A DNA stretch of 64,000 nucleotides, from NCBI RefSeq assembly GCF_013256625.1, contig NZ_CP053908.1, positions 620,001 to 684,000 on the forward strand. Reading direction: 5' to 3'. The notes beneath the pieces are model-generated. The model was not told the origin of the DNA. It saw only the letters and a program-made list of their open reading frames with translations, and searched no databases. Below are positions 32,817-42,005 of the stretch, piece after piece. Source of the DNA: Hymenobacter sp. BRD128 (GTDB lineage Bacteria; Bacteroidota; Bacteroidia; Cytophagales; Hymenobacteraceae). Each line of letters starts with the position of its first letter. Within the stretch, counting starts at the first letter, position 1. The translations under genes were made by a program, and so were the position numbers.

Positions 32817-34259
32817 CTAGTCGGTCACGCTCAGGCGCAGCGCGCTGGCCCCCGTGCGCACCAGGTAGACGCCCGTGGCTAGCCAGGCTGGCAGCTGCAA
32901 GGCGGCAGTGCCGGCCGCATCGGCGGTGGCCGCCAGCACAAGGCGGCCCAGCGCATCGTACACCTGCACTGGCGCGCCCGGCGCGGCCCCGGTGAGGGTA
33001 GCGGCGGCGCGAGTTGGATTCGGAAACAGAGCCAGGCCCGCCACTACCGGCACGGCCACGGTGCGCACGGGCGAGTAGCTGGCGGTGCCGTCCTGGTCTA
33101 CCTGCCGCAGGCGGTAGTACACCACACTGGCCGCGTAGCGGGCCAGGTTGCGGTCGAGCAGCTGGTAGCTGTGAGGCAGGGTGGTGGTGCCGTGGCCCGC
33201 TACCTGCCCCAGCGCCTGAAATGTGACGCCATCGAGGCTGCTTTCCACCACAAAGTGGTCGTTGCGCAGCTCCGAAGCTGTAGACCACAGCAGCAGCCCG
33301 TCGGGGCCCTGGGCCTGGGCGGTGAAGCTAACCAGCGTAATGGGTAGCGGCTGGCTGGTGTTGCTGACGGTGAGCGTGCCGAGCTGCGTCACATTGGCCG
33401 TGAACGAGCGGGCGCTGGCGCTGGCCGCCGCGCCCTGCGTGGCCCAGGGCCCGCTGGCCTGGTCGGCGCGCCAGAGCTGGGCGGGCGTAGCAGGGTTGAA
33501 GCCGTTGTCATCGTCGCTGACCCAGCTCACGGTAACCGAGGCGGGCGTGGCGGCAGTAACCGGCTGCCCGCTGGTTACCTGCCACACGCGGTCGATGCCT
33601 TTGTTCGTGCCGTTGATGTTCGTGCCGTTGATGTTCGTGCCGTAGCTCACGCCGGCTTGCTGCAAGCCGGCCGTGCGCGTCACGGTCACGGCGCCCAGGT
33701 CCTGGCCGTTGGGGTTGAGCACCAGGCCGTTGGTAAAGTCCACTGAGCCGGTGCTACCGCTTACGCTGGCGCGCGCTACTTGCAGGCGGCCTTGCACGTA
33801 GCGGCCCGCCTGCTCGCCCACCACGCTAGCCCCATCGGGCAGGCTCAGGGTGCGCAGCGTGCCGCCGGCCACCTGCGTGCGCACCAGCCCCTGCGTGAGG
33901 GTGAGTAGCGAACTCACCGCCAGGTCCTGGCTGAGCAAGAGCCGATTGGCGCCCGTGGCGCCGGTGTTGGCCAGCGTGAGGCTGCTCACGCTGGCCGCGC
34001 CGGAGGTGAAGGTCTGGTCCTGGGCGCCGCTGAAGAGCAGCGTGCCGGGGCTAGCCAGGGTGCCGGCGTTGGTGAGGTCGCCGGTGAGCTGCACGGTGCC
34101 CGCGTTGCTGAGGGTGCCGGTGGCGTTGTTTTGCACGGTGCCGGCCACGTAGAGCGTGGCCCCGCTCGTCACGGTGAGCGTGGCCCCGTCGTTGGTCAGG
34201 GTTTGGGCGGTGGCCGCCAGCGCGGGCAGGGCTAGCACTAGGGTAAGCGGTAGTTTCAT
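32817..34259 (-). CDS. Secreted protein with T9SS type A sorting domain
   Basis: 480 residues from the ATG at 34259 (MKLPLTLVLALPALAATAQ). Residues 20-160 are Thr/Asn/Gly-rich repeats of the kind AGTLSNAGTVQLTGDLTNAGTL, a beta-helix-like pattern. The middle contains FTAQAQGPDGLLLWSTASELRNDHFVVESSLDGVTF, the usual segment before the type A signal, and the end VAGLALFPNPTRAAATLTGA ... GVYLVRTGASALRLSVTD is the ~75-residue type A C-terminal domain. A 15-bp tandem repeat (33603-33643) encodes NGTNI copies. Likely a surface or secreted protein of unknown ligand. Confidence 0.82.
   Translation of the reverse strand: MKLPLTLVLALPALAATAQTLTNDGATLTVTSGATLYVAGTVQNNATGTLSNAGTVQLTGDLTNAGTLASPGTLLFSGAQDQTFTSGAASVSSLTLANTGATGANRLLLSQDLAVSSLLTLTQGLVRTQVAGGTLRTLSLPDGASVVGEQAGRYVQGRLQVARASVSGSTGSVDFTNGLVLNPNGQDLGAVTVTRTAGLQQAGVSYGTNINGTNINGTNKGIDRVWQVTSGQPVTAATPASVTVSWVSDDDNGFNPATPAQLWRADQASGPWATQGAAASASARSFTANVTQLGTLTVSNTSQPLPITLVSFTAQAQGPDGLLLWSTASELRNDHFVVESSLDGVTFQALGQVAGHGTTTLPHSYQLLDRNLARYAASVVYYRLRQVDQDGTASYSPVRTVAVPVVAGLALFPNPTRAAATLTGAAPGAPVQVYDALGRLVLAATADAAGTAALQLPAWLATGVYLVRTGASALRLSVTD
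33603..33643 (-). repeat. 15-bp tandem repeat in the T9SS type A gene
   Basis: Unit GTTCGTGCCGTTGAT occurs twice exactly (33603-33617, 33618-33632) plus an 11-nt partial copy; it encodes NGTNINGTNING on the minus strand. In-frame copy number could vary. Confidence 0.7.
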
Positions 34260-34333
34260 AATAAAACGTAAAAAAGCAGGTGAGGCAGAAGGGCGGCTAG
34301 CCCCCACCGGGCGGGGCGGGGGCTAGCTTATCC

Positions 34334-36388
34334 TTAGCGTTGGGCGTGGACCTCGGTGGCCGCTTCGAGGCGCCGCAGCCGGGCCTCGAAGGTATCGAGC
34401 GTAGCCGTAGCTTGGGCAGCTTTGGCGTCGGCCGCGTCGGCTTTGGCTTCAGCCGCGGTGGCCTTGGCTTTAAGGGCCTCGATTTGCGCTTGCTGCTCCT
34501 TGAGGGCTTCGATGAGCACGGGCGTTAGCTGGGCATAATTCACGGCTTTGTAGCCATCCTTGTCAGTGCTCACCAGCTCGGGGTAAATTTTTTCTACTTC
34601 CTGGGCCAGCACGCCCACCTGGGGCGCCCCGGCCGTGCCACCTTGCTTGATACCCAGGGTATTCCACTCGTAGCGCACGCCGCGCAGGGCCAGCACACTG
34701 GCGAGGGCACCGGCTAGCGGGCGCACATTGGTCTTGAAGCGGGCGTCGGAGATATTGGCGTAGCTGATGGCTCGCAGCCCGCCATTTACTTGCAGCAGCA
34801 CGCCGTTGGTGCCGTTGCCATTCACATTTAGCACTCCGCCCAGGCTGATGAGGCGAGTGGTGTAGTCCTGGTCGCTAGCTTCGGCAAAGTCGAGGTAGGG
34901 CGTGGTGGTGCTGGTGCCCGTGCCGCTGCCGCGCAGCTCGAGGTAGGGCGGCTGGCCGGGGGCGCCGCTGAGCACGGCCCCGGCCGTGCCGACGCCCGTG
35001 CCGGGCCCGCCGTTGCCGCTGACCACGTGCAGACCCCCGGCCGGGCTGGCGGTACCGATACCCAGGTTACCAATCTGGCTCAGAAACATAAGCGTGCTGG
35101 CCACGGTGGAGTTATCGTTGTAGCTCACCCACTGAAAATGACGGTCCGCAATAGCCGGGATGCCAAAGGTGAGGCGGCTAGGCTCCATGAACAGGCCCCA
35201 GCGGCCGGCGCCCTGGTAGTTGCCCGAGGCAAACGCGTCGTAGCCCCGCGTAATGAATGGCCGGTCCTGGCCGTTGAGGGCTACGCCCAGCGAGCCGTTC
35301 ACGTAGGCGTTGCCAGTGGTGGTACTGGTGCCGCCCACCGTGGCATTGCCCGTAATGGCCGCCGTGCCCGCCGTGAGGGCCCCGCCCACGGTGCCCGCCC
35401 CGCTCACGTTGAAGTTGGCCCCGCTCTGCTGGCTGGTCTGGTTGAGGATGAAGCTGGTGCCCAGGCTGGCGGCGGCGGTGGTGCCCAGCTGCCCGCTGGC
35501 CGAGTTCGTGACCAAGCCCGCCGTGCTCAGGCCCGGCAGAATAACGCCCCCGGTGCCGTTGCCGATGCGCGTGCTGGCCGTGCCGCTGGTATTAATGGCC
35601 GCCGGCCCGGTTACGGTAGTGGCCCCGTTGATGGTGGCACCGCCCGCCGTGAGCAGCCCGCCTACCGTGCCCGCCCCGCTCACGTTGAAATTGCTGGTAG
35701 CCTGCTGGGTGGTGCCATTCTGAATGAAGCCCGTGCCGGCCGCGGCCGGGGTCAGGTAGTCGGTGCCGGCCACGGCGGCGGCTACGTTGCCGCTGCCATC
35801 GGCCTTGAGCAGGCCGCTCACGGTGCCCGCGCCGCCTTTGCTGGCGGGTACCACGGTGGCGTAGCTGGTCGTGTTGCCGGTGCTGGTGATGGCCCCGGTC
35901 AGGTTGGCGTTGGTGGTCACGGTGCTGGCTAGGGTGGCCGTGGCCGCGTTGCCGGTCGTGCTCTGGTTCAGGGTCGGGAAGTTGGTCAGGCCCGCCGCGC
36001 TGCCAGTGGGAGTCAGGTAGTCGGTGCCGGCCACGGCCTGGCTCACGGTGCCGCTGCCATTTGCCTTCAAAATACCGCTAAGGGCGCCCGCGCCGCCTTT
36101 GCTGGCGGGCACCACGTTGTTGTAGGTAGTGGTGGTGCCGGTACTCGTAATGTCGCCCGTGAGACTAGGGATGGGCAGCGCCACGGTGTTGCCCCCGCTA
36201 ATGCTCAGGTTTTGTCCGTTCACGCTCAGCGTGGGTGAAGCCACTGAGGCAAACGAGCCGTCCGGGTTCACGGCCACCACCCGGCCAGCCGATAGGTCAA
36301 ACGTCTGCAAGGTGTTGCTGCTGAAGTTGACTACGCAGGCCGTGGTGCCGCTCACGGCCACGCTGTAGGGGCTTTGACCCGTGGCCAC
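34334..36388 (-). CDS. C-terminal half of a split S74 (tail-fibre chaperone) surface protein
   Basis: 684 residues without a signal peptide, beginning in the middle of an LVIVD propeller blade (SPYSVAVSGTTACVVNFSSNTLQTF). A long stalk of repeats follows, with AVAGTDYL, SKGGAGxxSGLLKADGSG and ISTGNTT motifs occurring twice or more. Residues ~560-684 are the peptidase S74 intramolecular chaperone: SDARFKTNVRPLAGALASVL, VGVLAQEVEKIYPELV, VNYAQLTPVLIEALKEQQAQIE, then a coiled coil. Such domains trimerise fibres and then self-cleave near the Ser-Asp. The upstream gene (36411-38477) is the missing N-terminus: one extra base at about 36408-36416 separates them. Confidence 0.8.
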   Translation of the reverse strand: MATGQSPYSVAVSGTTACVVNFSSNTLQTFDLSAGRVVAVNPDGSFASVASPTLSVNGQNLSISGGNTVALPIPSLTGDITSTGTTTTYNNVVPASKGGAGALSGILKANGSGTVSQAVAGTDYLTPTGSAAGLTNFPTLNQSTTGNAATATLASTVTTNANLTGAITSTGNTTSYATVVPASKGGAGTVSGLLKADGSGNVAAAVAGTDYLTPAAAGTGFIQNGTTQQATSNFNVSGAGTVGGLLTAGGATINGATTVTGPAAINTSGTASTRIGNGTGGVILPGLSTAGLVTNSASGQLGTTAAASLGTSFILNQTSQQSGANFNVSGAGTVGGALTAGTAAITGNATVGGTSTTTGNAYVNGSLGVALNGQDRPFITRGYDAFASGNYQGAGRWGLFMEPSRLTFGIPAIADRHFQWVSYNDNSTVASTLMFLSQIGNLGIGTASPAGGLHVVSGNGGPGTGVGTAGAVLSGAPGQPPYLELRGSGTGTSTTTPYLDFAEASDQDYTTRLISLGGVLNVNGNGTNGVLLQVNGGLRAISYANISDARFKTNVRPLAGALASVLALRGVRYEWNTLGIKQGGTAGAPQVGVLAQEVEKIYPELVSTDKDGYKAVNYAQLTPVLIEALKEQQAQIEALKAKATAAEAKADAADAKAAQATATLDTFEARLRRLEAATEVHAQR

Positions 36389-36410
36389 GGTGCCGAGCGG
36401 GGTAGGGGCA

Positions 36411-38477
36411 CTAAGGGGTAGCCACGCTAAACGTTTGCAAGGTGTTGCTAGTATTGTTCACTACGTAGGCCGTGGTACCGCTCACGGCCACGCTCACGGC
36501 CCGGTTGCCGGTGGCGGTGGTGCTGAGCAGGGCCGGGGCGGTGGGCGTGCTCACATCAAATACCTGCAGTTTATTATCGATGCTCACCGTGTAAACGGTG
36601 GTGCCGCTGACGGCCACCGCGGAGGGGTAGCTGCCCGTATTTACTTGGCCGAGCAGGGCCGGAGAGGTGGGCGTGCTCACATCAAATACCTGCAAGGTGG
36701 TGCCGGCCACTATATAGGCTTTCGTGCCGCTGACGGCCACCGAGGTGGGGTAGCTAGCCGTAGTGGCCTGGCCGAGCAGGGCCGGGGCGGTAGGTGTGCT
36801 CACGTCAAACACCTGCAGGCTGTAGCTGCTCTGGTTTACCACATAGGCCTTCGTGCCGTTCACGGCCACGCTTCCGGGGATGTTGTCTGTGTTTGCGGTG
36901 CCCAGCAGCTTTGGGGCGCTAGGAGTAGAGACATCAAATAGCTGTAGGATGTAGGTGCCGTTGTTGTTGGCAGTCACGTAAGCGGTCGTACCACTCACGG
37001 CCACGCAGTAGGGCTGGCCGCTTAGGGTCGTCTGGCCGAGCAAAGTAGGCGTGGCGGGCGTGCTCACGTCAAATACCTGCAGGCTGTAGCTCCCCTGGTT
37101 TACCACGTAAGCCTTTGTGCCGTTCACGGCCACGCTTACTGGGTAGGCGCCCGTAGCCACGCTGCCGGCCGTGCCCGCGGGCGCACCGGGGTTCGGGGTC
37201 GTCGTGTATACCGGTGCGCTGATGCCCAGCGTACCGTCGGGCTGCACCACGGGTTGGCGGTTGCCGGTGCCGCTCAGGCCCCGTACGCGCAGGCTGCCGT
37301 TCACATCCAGTGTTTGGGTAGGCGCGGTGGTCCCGATGCCTACGCTGCCGCTGTTGCCGATGCTCAGGCCAGCGCTACCGCCATTGCCTACCAGCTGGTA
37401 GGTAGCCAGGTTCAGGTTTTGCGTTGCGGTGTGGTTGCCCAGGTTGTCGCCCGGCACGTTCACGAAGTTGGCGCCGCTGAGCGCGGGCGCCGCGTATTGC
37501 GGGCCAGGCGTGAGCACGATAACCCCGTTGCCGGTCTGGTAGCCGCTCGTTAGGGTGATGTTGCTGCTGCCGCTGGCCGTCACGTAGGAGCTGCCGCCGC
37601 CGCCGCCGCCGTTTGCGCCATTGGCGGCGCCACCGCCGCCGCCGTACCACCCGCCGCCGCCGCCGCTGTAGGAGCTGCCGCCCTGGAAGAAGGAGCCACT
37701 CACTGAGCCCCCGCCGCCGTTGCCGCTAGCCCCGCCGGTGCTCTGGGTGCCCCCCTGGCCGGGCATGCTGCCCCCGCCCGGGCTCCCCGTGAGGCCGCCG
37801 CCGGCCCCGCCGGGGGCGCTGGCGGTGCCGCCCCCGCCCCCGGCCACCACAATGCGGTTGGTGAGGGCCGTGCCGCCGCGCCGGATGTCGGTGCCGCCGC
37901 CGCCGCCGCCGTTGCTGCCGCCGCTCAGCGCGCCGTTGCCCCCGCCGTTGTAGCCCCCGCCGGCGCTCCCGTAATAAGTGGCCTCGGCGCCGGCGCCGCC
38001 CACATATAGCTGGAGCACTTCGCCCGGCGTCACGCTGAGGGTAGCCTGCACCCGCCCGCCCAGGCCCCCATTTACGGCCCCTTGCGCGCCGGCCGCGTCC
38101 ACGGTCAGGCTAAACACATTGGCGGGTACGGTGTAGGTCTGCACCCCGCCGGTATAGCTAAAGGTGATGGGCAGACTCGGCGAGGGCTGCTGGGTGGTGC
38201 TCAAGGCCTCGCTCCAACTCGTGCCGTTCCACACGTTCAGGGCATTGGTGGTCGTGTTGTAAATCGTCAGGCCGGTGGCCGGGCTGGCGATGGCATCGCG
38301 CTGGGCCTGGGTCAGGCGCGGCGGCAGCAGGCCCTTGCCCGTACTCGTGATATCGAGGGCGGCCGAGGCGTCGGGCGCGTTGGTGCCGATGCCCACGCCG
38401 CCGCTAGGCGTGGTTTGGGCCTTGGCCAGCCAGGGGGCGGCCATTAGCAGGGCTGGCAGAAGGTAGCGTTTTAGCAT
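36411..38477 (-). CDS. N-terminal half of the split S74 protein: glycine-rich domain and LVIVD propeller
   Basis: 688 residues from the ATG at 38477 (MLKRYLLPALLMAAPWLAKAQ, signal peptide). In order: GVGIGTNAPDASAALDI, the start motif of S74 fibre proteins; a glycine-rich domain (about 120-330) with VQTYTVPANVFSLTVDAAGAQG, GGLGGRVQATLSV and long GGGGG runs, of the ALK-like Gly-rich type; a second VGIGTTAPTQTLDVNGSL fibre segment; and six to seven LVIVD-type blades (SVAVSGTTAYVV...LQVFDVSTPTAPALLG). It stops at TAG 36411 in mid-blade. Dropping one base from CCCCTT there gives ATPSAPTPLGTVATG and joins the next frame seamlessly. Confidence 0.8.
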   Translation of the reverse strand: MLKRYLLPALLMAAPWLAKAQTTPSGGVGIGTNAPDASAALDITSTGKGLLPPRLTQAQRDAIASPATGLTIYNTTTNALNVWNGTSWSEALSTTQQPSPSLPITFSYTGGVQTYTVPANVFSLTVDAAGAQGAVNGGLGGRVQATLSVTPGEVLQLYVGGAGAEATYYGSAGGGYNGGGNGALSGGSNGGGGGGTDIRRGGTALTNRIVVAGGGGGTASAPGGAGGGLTGSPGGGSMPGQGGTQSTGGASGNGGGGSVSGSFFQGGSSYSGGGGGWYGGGGGAANGANGGGGGGSSYVTASGSSNITLTSGYQTGNGVIVLTPGPQYAAPALSGANFVNVPGDNLGNHTATQNLNLATYQLVGNGGSAGLSIGNSGSVGIGTTAPTQTLDVNGSLRVRGLSGTGNRQPVVQPDGTLGISAPVYTTTPNPGAPAGTAGSVATGAYPVSVAVNGTKAYVVNQGSYSLQVFDVSTPATPTLLGQTTLSGQPYCVAVSGTTAYVTANNNGTYILQLFDVSTPSAPKLLGTANTDNIPGSVAVNGTKAYVVNQSSYSLQVFDVSTPTAPALLGQATTASYPTSVAVSGTKAYIVAGTTLQVFDVSTPTSPALLGQVNTGSYPSAVAVSGTTVYTVSIDNKLQVFDVSTPTAPALLSTTATGNRAVSVAVSGTTAYVVNNTSNTLQTFSVATP

Positions 38478-38700
38478 AGAAAACGAAAATGGATATTCAG
38501 GTAAAAAGTGGGAAAAGAAGCAGGGGCTAGCCGCTCGTGCAGCAGCGCCGGCGCCGAGGGCTTTCCTCTGGCGCCGGGCTGCTGCCAGCCCCGGCGGGCG
38601 GGGCTGCGGCTGGGTTGGTTTCGTTGGGCAGCGCACGGATGGTGGCTCCTCGGCTTAGGCCGGCAAACCTCCCCTGGCAAGGGTGCTTTTTCTAAAAACG

Positions 38701-38722
38701 GGGCGTAGACAAAGTGTAGACA
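38701..38722 (-). promoter_or_regulatory. Shared upstream element with GTCTAC direct repeat, copy 1
   Basis: A 22-nt sequence identical to 40683-40704. On the minus strand it contains GTCTAC-N5-GTCTAC, 11 bp period (ACTTT between). It lies 223 nt upstream of the S74 gene ATG at 38477. Confidence 0.6.
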
Positions 38723-38768
38723 GCTGAAATTACACCTTGATAACCAGCTGCTTAATTTGTAGTTGACC

Positions 38769-40466
38769 CTAGCGCCGGGCCTGGCCGCTGGTAGCGGCCT
38801 CCAGGCGCCGCAGCCGGGCCTCGAAGGTTTCGAGGGTGGCCGTGGCCTGGGCGGCTTTTGCTTCGGCGGTAGTCGCCTGGGCGTTGGCGGCAGCGGTTTG
38901 CACCTGCAGGGCAATGTTTTGCTGCTTGAGGGCCTCAATCTGGGCCTGCTGCTCCTGTATGGCCTGAACCAGCAGGGGCGTTAGTTTGCCATAGTCCACG
39001 GCCCAGGCGCTGGTGACGGTGGCTCCCGCGTCGCCCTGTTTCACGGCCTCGGGATAGATGCCGAACAGGTCCTGGGCCAGAAAGCCGGTGGTGTGGTTGG
39101 CCGGGGATGTGCCGATGAAGTTGTAGTCCTTCACCTCAATGCGGAGCAGGTCGGCCAGCCCGTAGTGGGTGGGGCGGATATGCTCTTTCAGGCGCCGGTC
39201 CGAAGTCGTGTTGTAGCTCACGGTGAGGTTGTTGAGGTCGGCGCTGATGTTGCCGATGTAGTTGGCGTGGCCAGCCACGTTGAAGGTAATGAACTCGGAG
39301 CAACCGGCACAGGTGGTATTGTTGGCCGGTACGTTGAGGGAAATCACGCCGGTAGGGTCAGTGCTGGTAGAAGTGACGGTAAGCTGGGTAACGTCGGCGC
39401 TGGCCACGTCGAGGCGGGTAGCGGGGTTGCTGGTGCCCAGGCCAATGCCCACGTTGCCGTTGGAAGTAATACGCAGGCGCTCGGCCAGGGCATTGGTCGG
39501 CGCGCCGGGCTGCTTGGTGAGGAAGGAGAGTGAGGCGCTGGAGTTGCCATCGCTGATGGCCCGCAGGCTGGCCCCGCTGGGGTCGTTGGCCCCAGGGTTG
39601 GTCTGGAAGTCGAGGGCGACCGTGCTGCCGCTGCCGCCGGTGGGGTTGCTCAACGCCAGCTGCGCAGCCGGGCCACGGCCCACTACGGTCAACTGGTTGG
39701 CTAGTCCGGTCAGCCCCGCAATGTACACGCTGCCGCCAATGCTAGAACTGCCAGACATAAATATGTTGCCGGTCACGAAGGCGCCGCCTCTCACAAAAGC
39801 GCTGCCGTTCACGTCGAGCTTATTGCTGGGCGTGGTGGTGCCGATGCCTACGTTGCCAGTGCTGTCCTGCACAAAGAGGCGGCCCCCGGCTACGTTGCTT
39901 TCGCTTAGGTTCAGGCCCCCGCCGCTCAGGCTGAAGTTGTACTTGTCGAGGCCGGTGGCGGAGTTCACGCCTAGCACCCGGTTGCTCGCGTCGGCCTGCA
40001 CCGTGAGTGGGTAGCTGGAGGCCGTGGTGCCGATACCCAAGCTGCCACTCAGCTTGGCATTGCCGGTGTTGTCGATGCGCAGGCCGTTGGCGTTGCCGGG
40101 GGCGTTGCTTAGGTAGTTGCCGTTGAGGCCGATGTTGGTGGTGGCCGTGTGGTTGCCCAAGTTGTCGCCGCTGCCGGCCCTGGCCAGCTGTTGCCAGCTG
40201 GGGGCCGCGGCCGTGCCGGCGTTGTAGTAGAAGCCGGCCGGGCTGCCGGTCTGGTACACTAGCAGCCCGGGGGCGGGGCGGGCAATGGCCGAGGCGGTGG
40301 CCACGCGCGGCAGCAGCAGTCCTTTGCTAGTGCTCACGATGTCGAGCGCGGCCGAGGCATCGGGGGCGGCGGTGCCGATGCCCACGCTGCCCGTCTGAGC
40401 GTGGGCCGTGAGCGAGGCGCCGAGCAGCAGGACTGGCAAGGCCGCGAATAAGTAACGTTTTTGCAT
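38769..40466 (-). CDS. S74 (intramolecular chaperone) tail-fibre-like surface protein
   Basis: 565 residues from the ATG at 40466 (MQKRYLFAALPVLLLGASLTAHAQ, signal peptide). It opens like its neighbour (SVGIGTAAPDASAALDIVSTSKGLLLPRV) but has no glycine-rich or propeller domain; a fibre of short beta repeats (VGIGTTTPSNKLDVNGSAFVRGG, LRITSNGNVGIGLG) leads to the S74 domain: TTSDRRLKEHIRPTHYGLADLL, TGFLAQDLFGIYPEAV, VDYGKLTPLLVQAIQEQQAQIE and a coiled coil with AQATATLETFEARLRRLEAAT, nearly identical to the neighbour's end. The two are paralogues with a shared upstream element. Confidence 0.85.
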   Translation of the reverse strand: MQKRYLFAALPVLLLGASLTAHAQTGSVGIGTAAPDASAALDIVSTSKGLLLPRVATASAIARPAPGLLVYQTGSPAGFYYNAGTAAAPSWQQLARAGSGDNLGNHTATTNIGLNGNYLSNAPGNANGLRIDNTGNAKLSGSLGIGTTASSYPLTVQADASNRVLGVNSATGLDKYNFSLSGGGLNLSESNVAGGRLFVQDSTGNVGIGTTTPSNKLDVNGSAFVRGGAFVTGNIFMSGSSSIGGSVYIAGLTGLANQLTVVGRGPAAQLALSNPTGGSGSTVALDFQTNPGANDPSGASLRAISDGNSSASLSFLTKQPGAPTNALAERLRITSNGNVGIGLGTSNPATRLDVASADVTQLTVTSTSTDPTGVISLNVPANNTTCAGCSEFITFNVAGHANYIGNISADLNNLTVSYNTTSDRRLKEHIRPTHYGLADLLRIEVKDYNFIGTSPANHTTGFLAQDLFGIYPEAVKQGDAGATVTSAWAVDYGKLTPLLVQAIQEQQAQIEALKQQNIALQVQTAAANAQATTAEAKAAQATATLETFEARLRRLEAATSGQARR

Positions 40467-40772
40467 AAAAAGGCGAAAAGGCGAAGCGCGATGGCGGAGC
40501 GGCCTGGCCCCCTGTGCGGCACGCCGAAGCTGGGAGCTTACCCTCCGGAGCCGCGGCGGGCCGCCGCGAACCCGGAGGCTCGGGACTACGGCCTGGCTGG
40601 TCATAGCTCGGACAAGGAGGGGAGGGGTAGCCCGTTTGAGCGGTCAAAACTCCGCTTAGCCAGGGCCTTTTTCCTAAGAATAGGGCGTAGACAAAGTGTA
40701 GACAACCCGCCGGACGCCTTGATACACAATTCGTTATTTTTCAGCGTTGGTCAGCCCACTAGTGCCGGGCCG
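40467..40772. other. Upstream region of the second S74 gene
   Basis: 306 nt without a gene. It holds the shared 22-nt element and, between it and the ATG, a G+C-rich segment with several inverted repeats that would be the 5' leader. The first S74 gene has a leader of similar length but different sequence. Confidence 0.5.
40683..40704 (-). promoter_or_regulatory. Shared upstream element with GTCTAC direct repeat, copy 2
   Basis: Identical 22-nt sequence to 38701-38722, at nearly the same distance (217 nt) from its S74 gene ATG at 40466, while the intervening sequences differ. Conservation at fixed distance suggests a promoter or activator site; which regulator is unknown. Confidence 0.6.
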
Positions 40773-42005
40773 CTAGGCTTCGGCCTGTGGTCCGGGGGCC
40801 GCACCCCCTAGCGAGCGACGGCCGGCGGCCTCATCGGCGGCGGCAATCTTCTTGAAGAGCCGGGTTTTGGCGCGGCGTACGCTGGCCGGGTCAATGTTGA
40901 GCAGGGCCGCGATTTCCTTGGTCGAAAGGTTGATATGGAAATAGCTGTAGAGGCGCTGCTCGTGGCTGGTCAGGGCCGGGTATTTGGCGTGCAATTCCTC
41001 AAAAAAACGCGGGTGTACCTGCTCGAAGTGCAGCTTGAAGCGCCCCCAATCTTCATCAAGGTAAAGGCTGGATTGCAGCAGCGACTGCACCCCCGCTAGC
41101 TCCTGCCGCTGGCCGGGCCGCTGCACATTAAGCTCCTGAATCTGCTGCTTGAGCTCGGCCAGCAGGGCATTTTTTTGCTGCACGTAGAGCGTGGTCGAGG
41201 CTAGCTCGCGCTGGTTGGCTTCGAGCTGCTGCTGCAAGTCGTGGTTGGCGGTCTGCTGCTGCTGGTGGTCGGCACTGAGTTGCTGGGTGTGCGCGTCCTG
41301 GGCCTGCTGGCGGCGCTGCATTTCCCGCAGCGCGGTTTGGATGTGCTTGTTTTTGAGCACTATCTCGCGGTTGCGCAGCTCCTGCCGCTCAATGTCGAGG
41401 GCCAGGCTGGCGGCCTCGCGCTCGGTAACCAGCAGGGCGCGCTGCGCCATCTGGAGGCGCACGCTGATGGCAGCCGAAAAGAACAGCGCGTGTGATACAA
41501 TGGCCAGGTCGGGCAGCACCTGCACGCTGTCGTTGCCAAAGCCCACCACCACGTGGTAGGCAGCCACCAGAATGAAACAAAGTAGCGGCAACACATTGGC
41601 CAGCAAGTAGGTGCGGGCTAGCGGCAGCCGCCGCCGGTAGGCGACTACGGTGGTCGCCAGCAGCAGCCCAATCACCCCGAATACCAGCGCATTGTCAAGG
41701 CGCAGCGTGTAATAGTTGAGCAAAAAGCCGCTCACGTTGACCAGCGCTACCACCCCCGCAAAGGCGATATAGCCCCCTAGCGCGTAGCGCAGCGCGGTGT
41801 CGAGGCGCGGCAGCCGGGTGTTGGTGGCGAGGTAAGCGCGGGTCATTTGCACCAAGCCTAGCAGCATTATTGCCACGCTCAGGTGCATCAGCACGTTGTT
41901 GAGGGTATAGCCAAAGGCGTAGCCGGTGGGCAGCAGCAGCTGGCTGAAGATGGGCGTCGGCCATAGCATCCGAAAATAGTTGCGGTAGGCCGTGACGTAT
42001 AGCAC
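40773..42005 (-). CDS. C-terminal part of a split 7TM-DISM sensor with LuxR-type HTH
   Basis: 410 residues read from a GTG at 42005. Residues 1-180 are six membrane spans (FSQLLLPTGYAFGYTLNNVLMHL, ALGGYIAFAGVVALVNVSGFLL ...), i.e. a 7TMR-DISM region lacking its first helix. A long coiled coil follows (residues ~190-310, Gln-rich), then a C-terminal HTH: YPALTSHEQRLYSYFHINLSTKEIAALLNIDPASVRRAKTRLFKKI. The upstream half, including the sensor domain and first helix, is at 41888-42682 in another frame; a seven-base C/G run (42005-42011) separates them. The full protein would be a membrane-bound transcription factor or ligand sensor. Confidence 0.75.
   Translation of the reverse strand: MLYVTAYRNYFRMLWPTPIFSQLLLPTGYAFGYTLNNVLMHLSVAIMLLGLVQMTRAYLATNTRLPRLDTALRYALGGYIAFAGVVALVNVSGFLLNYYTLRLDNALVFGVIGLLLATTVVAYRRRLPLARTYLLANVLPLLCFILVAAYHVVVGFGNDSVQVLPDLAIVSHALFFSAAISVRLQMAQRALLVTEREAASLALDIERQELRNREIVLKNKHIQTALREMQRRQQAQDAHTQQLSADHQQQQTANHDLQQQLEANQRELASTTLYVQQKNALLAELKQQIQELNVQRPGQRQELAGVQSLLQSSLYLDEDWGRFKLHFEQVHPRFFEELHAKYPALTSHEQRLYSYFHINLSTKEIAALLNIDPASVRRAKTRLFKKIAAADEAAGRRSLGGAAPGPQAEA

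Noticed and set aside
34334..40466. Prophage tail module
   Set aside because: S74 chaperone domains suggest phage fibres, but both proteins have Sec signal peptides and there are no tail, capsid, integrase or lysis genes around.
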